DNA of 64,000 bases from the NCBI RefSeq assembly GCF_902806685.2, contig NC_048553.1, forward strand, positions 806,001 through 870,000, given 5' to 3'. The DNA comes from Maniola hyperantus (lineage: Eukaryota; Arthropoda; Insecta; Lepidoptera; Nymphalidae). Each line of letters opens with the position of its first letter. Position 1 is the first letter of the stretch. This document shows, piece after piece, positions 61,077 to 64,000 of this stretch. The notes below the pieces were generated by a model. That model did not search any database and was not told the origin of the DNA. It saw nothing but the letters and a program-made list of their open reading frames with translations. The position numbers were made by a program, and so were the translations under genes.

Positions 61077-64000
61077 AGGGCACAAAATTACTATTACAAC
61101 CAATCAATTTGGGGTGTAAGTGGCCCGAATTCCATCCTAGTGGCCAAAGTCAACCTCACCTGCCCGTGGTGCACCCTGCCAATCAGCTAACGAGGCTCTG
61201 ACGCTCCCAGTCCCATTCATGGGTCGCTGTATTTATACCGCACAGCGTAATCACTATGGTATGTCTGCTTCGTGGTAGGATTCTATCCCGAATCCGCCTG
61301 GCTAGCGACCACACTCCAGTCGTAACCAGCCGCAAAGCACCCTGTGCGTTCCGGCTGCGAGCTGGAGAGCCAGTTCCCCCTCCCATCCCCCCGAATAGTG
61401 TAATTCCTGTGGCCATTGGGTCCGTCGTGGAGAATTAGGCCCTCTCGTATCCGTAGGCGTGATATATTGGCGCGGGGTCCAGGGAGACCCGATGAAACGG
61501 TTGTCCGCTGGCCGCCCGTTGGTCCGTAGGGGGCCCGAACCTAGGATTCCCGACCTAGGAGGCTGCCCCGCCGCCGACGAAAAAAGCCCGGTGAATGACC
61601 GGAGTGCCGGAGTGGGAGACCGGAGTGGAACCCGCCGGTCATTCAACGGATCGGATTGGGGGCCCTTCCGTCCCCCGTGCCAGTAACTCACTCTACCTGC
61701 GTGATCGGGAGCGGCTGACTCCACATCTTTGACCTGGAGACCACCGTTGTTACAACATTCGTCAACCCGGTCCCCTCTTCGATCAACCCCTAATATACAC
61801 ACATGATGCCAAAAATTAACAGAAAGAATCGTTATACAGCGGCGCCTCGTTCCACATTCCGTGTGAACTTTTGCAACATTAGAGGGTTGCACTCCAACCT
61901 AAACGCCGTTCATCATCACCTTGAAACGGCGAAGCCAGCTATACTATTCCTAACTGAAACTCAAATCTCACCCCCCGACGATACTTCGTATCTAAACTAC
62001 CCCGGCTACAAACTGGAACATGTCTTCTCGCCACGCGCTGGCGTGTGTGTGTATATTAGAGGGGATATTTGCGGTCAACGCCTGTACACCCTAGAGGTTG
62101 GGGGCCTATCTCTACTTTGGTTGCGCGTGGACTTCGGGGGTCAAACCCGAGTCTATGCGTGCCTGTACAGATCCCATAGCGGAAACGCTGAGACGGACCG
62201 ACTCTTCGACCACGTCCAAAGATCAGTGGACTATATACAGGAGCATATTCCTTCCGCCGAGGTGGTGATCCTAGGGGACTTCAATGCCCACCATGTGGAA
62301 TGGCTAGGATCACGTACCACTGATCACGCCGGGAGGTGCGCCCATAATTTTGTCCTGGCATACGACTTCAACCAACTGGTTACGCTACCTACTAGGATCC
62401 CCGATATCGCTGATCATACCCCCTCTATTCTCGATCTTTTTCTCACCACTCACCCTACCGGCTACCAAGTTAGTGTCGATGCTCCGCTAGGGACGTCTGA
62501 TCACTGCTTGGTACAGACCACCGTGCAACTTCCATCATCCGTTTGCACGCGTGCTACCGGTAGCCGTAGAGTTTGGCATTACAAATCAGCTGACTGGGAT
62601 GGTCTCCGCGAATTCTACGCCTCATATCCATGGGGGCAGCTTTGTTTTTCCGTAAATGACCCCAACATCTGTGCTGTGGCCGTTGCTGACGCTATACTCC
62701 AAGGTATGGATTGCTTCATCCCCAACTCTTTAATACCCACCGGTGAGCGAGCACAGAAATGGTTTAACGGGACCTGTAAGAGGGCTGCAAACCTTAAGCA
62801 ATCCTCTTACCGATCCTGGTTATCAGCACAACGCAACAATGAACCAAATACCGCCATCCTGAAAAAACAATTTAATGCTGCCTCTAGATCCTACAAAAAT
62901 GCCATTGCCAGGGCAAAATTCAAGCATGTCGACAGAATTGGACAGAGACTAGTCGCAATGCCATCTGGTTCCCGCGCGTTCTGGTCGCTGGCAAAAGCCA
63001 TTCAAGGCAACTTCTGTCGTTCCTCGTTTCCACCTTTGCGCAAACCGGATGATACACTGGCCCACACCGCCAAAGAGAAAGCCGAAATTCTAGGCACACT
63101 ATTTGCTGCCAATTCAACGCTTGATGACGGGGGGAGAACACCGCCTACCATCCCGCGGTGTCAAAGCTCGCTGCGTGACATACGCTTTACCCAAACAGCT
63201 GTGCGTAAGGCACTCCTCTCTCTCGACGTCAATAAAGCGAGTGGGCCGGACGGTATTCCTGCGGTTGTGCTCAAAATATGTGCTCCTGAGCTGACACCCG
63301 TCCTGACTCGTCTGTTCCGTCTGTCTTACTCCTCCGGCACAGTTCCATCTTCGTGGAAGACTGCCTTAGTTCACCCTATTCCGAAGAAAGGCAATCATTC
63401 GGACCCCTCAAATTATCGACCTATCGCGATTACCTCCCTCCTGTCCAAAGTCATGGAGCAAATCATAAACGCCCAGCTGCTGGGATATCTTGAGGAGCAC
63501 CAGCTGATCAGTGATCGTCAATACGGTTTTCGCCACGGCCGATCAGCTGGTGATCTTCTTATTTATCTCACGCACCGCTGGGCGGAAGCCATTGACAGCA
63601 AGGGAGAGGCTCTGGCGGTCAGTCTTGATATTGCAAAAGCCTTTGATAGAGTTTGGCATGAGGCACTTCTATCGAAACTACCATCTTACGGACTACCAGT
63701 GAAGCTGTGTAATTGGGTCGCCAGTTTCCTTGACGGTCGCAGCATCAAGGTCGCTGTCGACGGTTTTTGCTCGGAACTCAAACCCATCAATGCTGGCGTC
63801 CCTCAGGGCTCGGTGCTATCGCCCACACTGTTCATCCTGCATATCAATGACATGTTGCATCACAACAACATCCATTGCTATGCGGATGACAGTACGGGTG
63901 ATGCCCTGTACAAAGGACATACACAGCTTTCTCGCGCAGTGCTGGAGGAGTGTAGAGCCAAACTTGTGTCTGACATAGAAACCTGCCTAGGTAAAGTGTC
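61077..64000 (+). mobile_element. Jockey/CR1-superfamily LINE, 5' UTR and open ORF2, runs off the window
   Basis: About 730 bp of GC-rich, non-coding leader (start uncertain) precedes a 732-codon open frame that continues past 64000. It lies in the paralogue intron after exon 6, in the same direction. The 8880-9518 fragment is a truncated relative of the 3' end. The intact frame suggests a recent insertion. Confidence 0.85.
61803..64000 (+). CDS. LINE ORF2: APE endonuclease and reverse transcriptase (3' truncated by window)
   Basis: Two ATGs in a row (61803, 61806) start the frame; I find no stop to 64000. APE-type endonuclease: 'FCNIRGLHSN', 'LTETQI', 'VILGDFNAHH', 'GTSDHCLV' (about residues 20-245). 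Reverse transcriptase: 'KASGPDGIPAVVL', 'NYRPIAITSLLSKVME', 'QYGFRHGRSAGDLL', 'SLDIAKAFDRVWHEALL', 'AGVPQGSVLSPTLF', 'CYADDST' (catalytic YADD near residue 693). The protein nicks target DNA and primes cDNA synthesis. No RNase H is seen in the window. Confidence 0.93.
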   Translation, partial: MMPKINRKNRYTAAPRSTFRVNFCNIRGLHSNLNAVHHHLETAKPAILFLTETQISPPDDTSYLNYPGYKLEHVFSPRAGVCVYIRGDICGQRLYTLEVGGLSLLWLRVDFGGQTRVYACLYRSHSGNAETDRLFDHVQRSVDYIQEHIPSAEVVILGDFNAHHVEWLGSRTTDHAGRCAHNFVLAYDFNQLVTLPTRIPDIADHTPSILDLFLTTHPTGYQVSVDAPLGTSDHCLVQTTVQLPSSVCTRATGSRRVWHYKSADWDGLREFYASYPWGQLCFSVNDPNICAVAVADAILQGMDCFIPNSLIPTGERAQKWFNGTCKRAANLKQSSYRSWLSAQRNNEPNTAILKKQFNAASRSYKNAIARAKFKHVDRIGQRLVAMPSGSRAFWSLAKAIQGNFCRSSFPPLRKPDDTLAHTAKEKAEILGTLFAANSTLDDGGRTPPTIPRCQSSLRDIRFTQTAVRKALLSLDVNKASGPDGIPAVVLKICAPELTPVLTRLFRLSYSSGTVPSSWKTALVHPIPKKGNHSDPSNYRPIAITSLLSKVMEQIINAQLLGYLEEHQLISDRQYGFRHGRSAGDLLIYLTHRWAEAIDSKGEALAVSLDIAKAFDRVWHEALLSKLPSYGLPVKLCNWVASFLDGRSIKVAVDGFCSELKPINAGVPQGSVLSPTLFILHINDMLHHNNIHCYADDSTGDALYKGHTQLSRAVLEECRAKLVSDIETCLGKV

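Noticed and set aside
61302..61892. 196-codon minus-strand frame
   Set aside because: Antisense shadow of the GC-rich LINE leader; no recognisable domain.

Overview
This is a 64-kb piece of insect nuclear DNA, almost certainly from a moth or butterfly. It is AT-rich. It is full of short repeats typical of Lepidoptera: elements ending in a 'cgcggacgaagtcgcg' motif, tRNA-derived SINEs, many small inverted-repeat elements, and frequent runs of TAGGTA/TACCTA. The one recognisable multi-exon host gene is interrupted by long, repeat-filled introns.

Layout. 1-1.5 kb: 3' end of a LINE with an RNase H domain. 1.95-3.44 kb: an intact, intronless 495-codon reading frame of uncertain origin (weak candidate for a captured viral nucleoprotein). 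Its last bases are included in a downstream tandem duplication. 5.08-54.4 kb, + strand: a complete AMP deaminase (AMPD) gene. I reconstruct 15 constant exons, three alternative first exons (5081, 14509, 20083) that all end in phase 1, and two alternative last exons (46839, 54297) that both follow a phase-0 intron. The longest first exon with the near terminal exon gives 765 residues; with the far terminal exon, 797. 15.23-15.32 kb: an intron-containing tRNA-Tyr gene, antisense inside the first AMPD intron. 29.37-39.50 kb: AMPD intron 6 holds a BEL/Pao retrotransposon (antisense) with a complete Copia element (sense) inside its pol region. Both show exact 5-bp target-site duplications and LTR pairs that look identical by eye. 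56.7-60.9 kb: first half of a tandem AMPD paralogue, with intron phases matching the parent. From about 61.1 kb to the window end: a LINE with an open ORF2, lying in the paralogue's next intron.

How it fits together. AMPD deaminates AMP to IMP. Its alternative ends would change only the regulatory N-terminus and the extreme C-terminus, leaving the catalytic core constant. The paralogue keeps the exon grid but has a short, different N-terminus and diverged N-terminal exons; its catalytic exons would lie beyond the window. The BEL element's primer-binding site matches the 3' end of tRNA-Tyr, the same tRNA species encoded in the first AMPD intron.

Limits: all exon boundaries come from GT/AG sites, phase matching and recognition of AMPD protein motifs, with no transcript or alignment data. 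Repeat family names are by recognition only.
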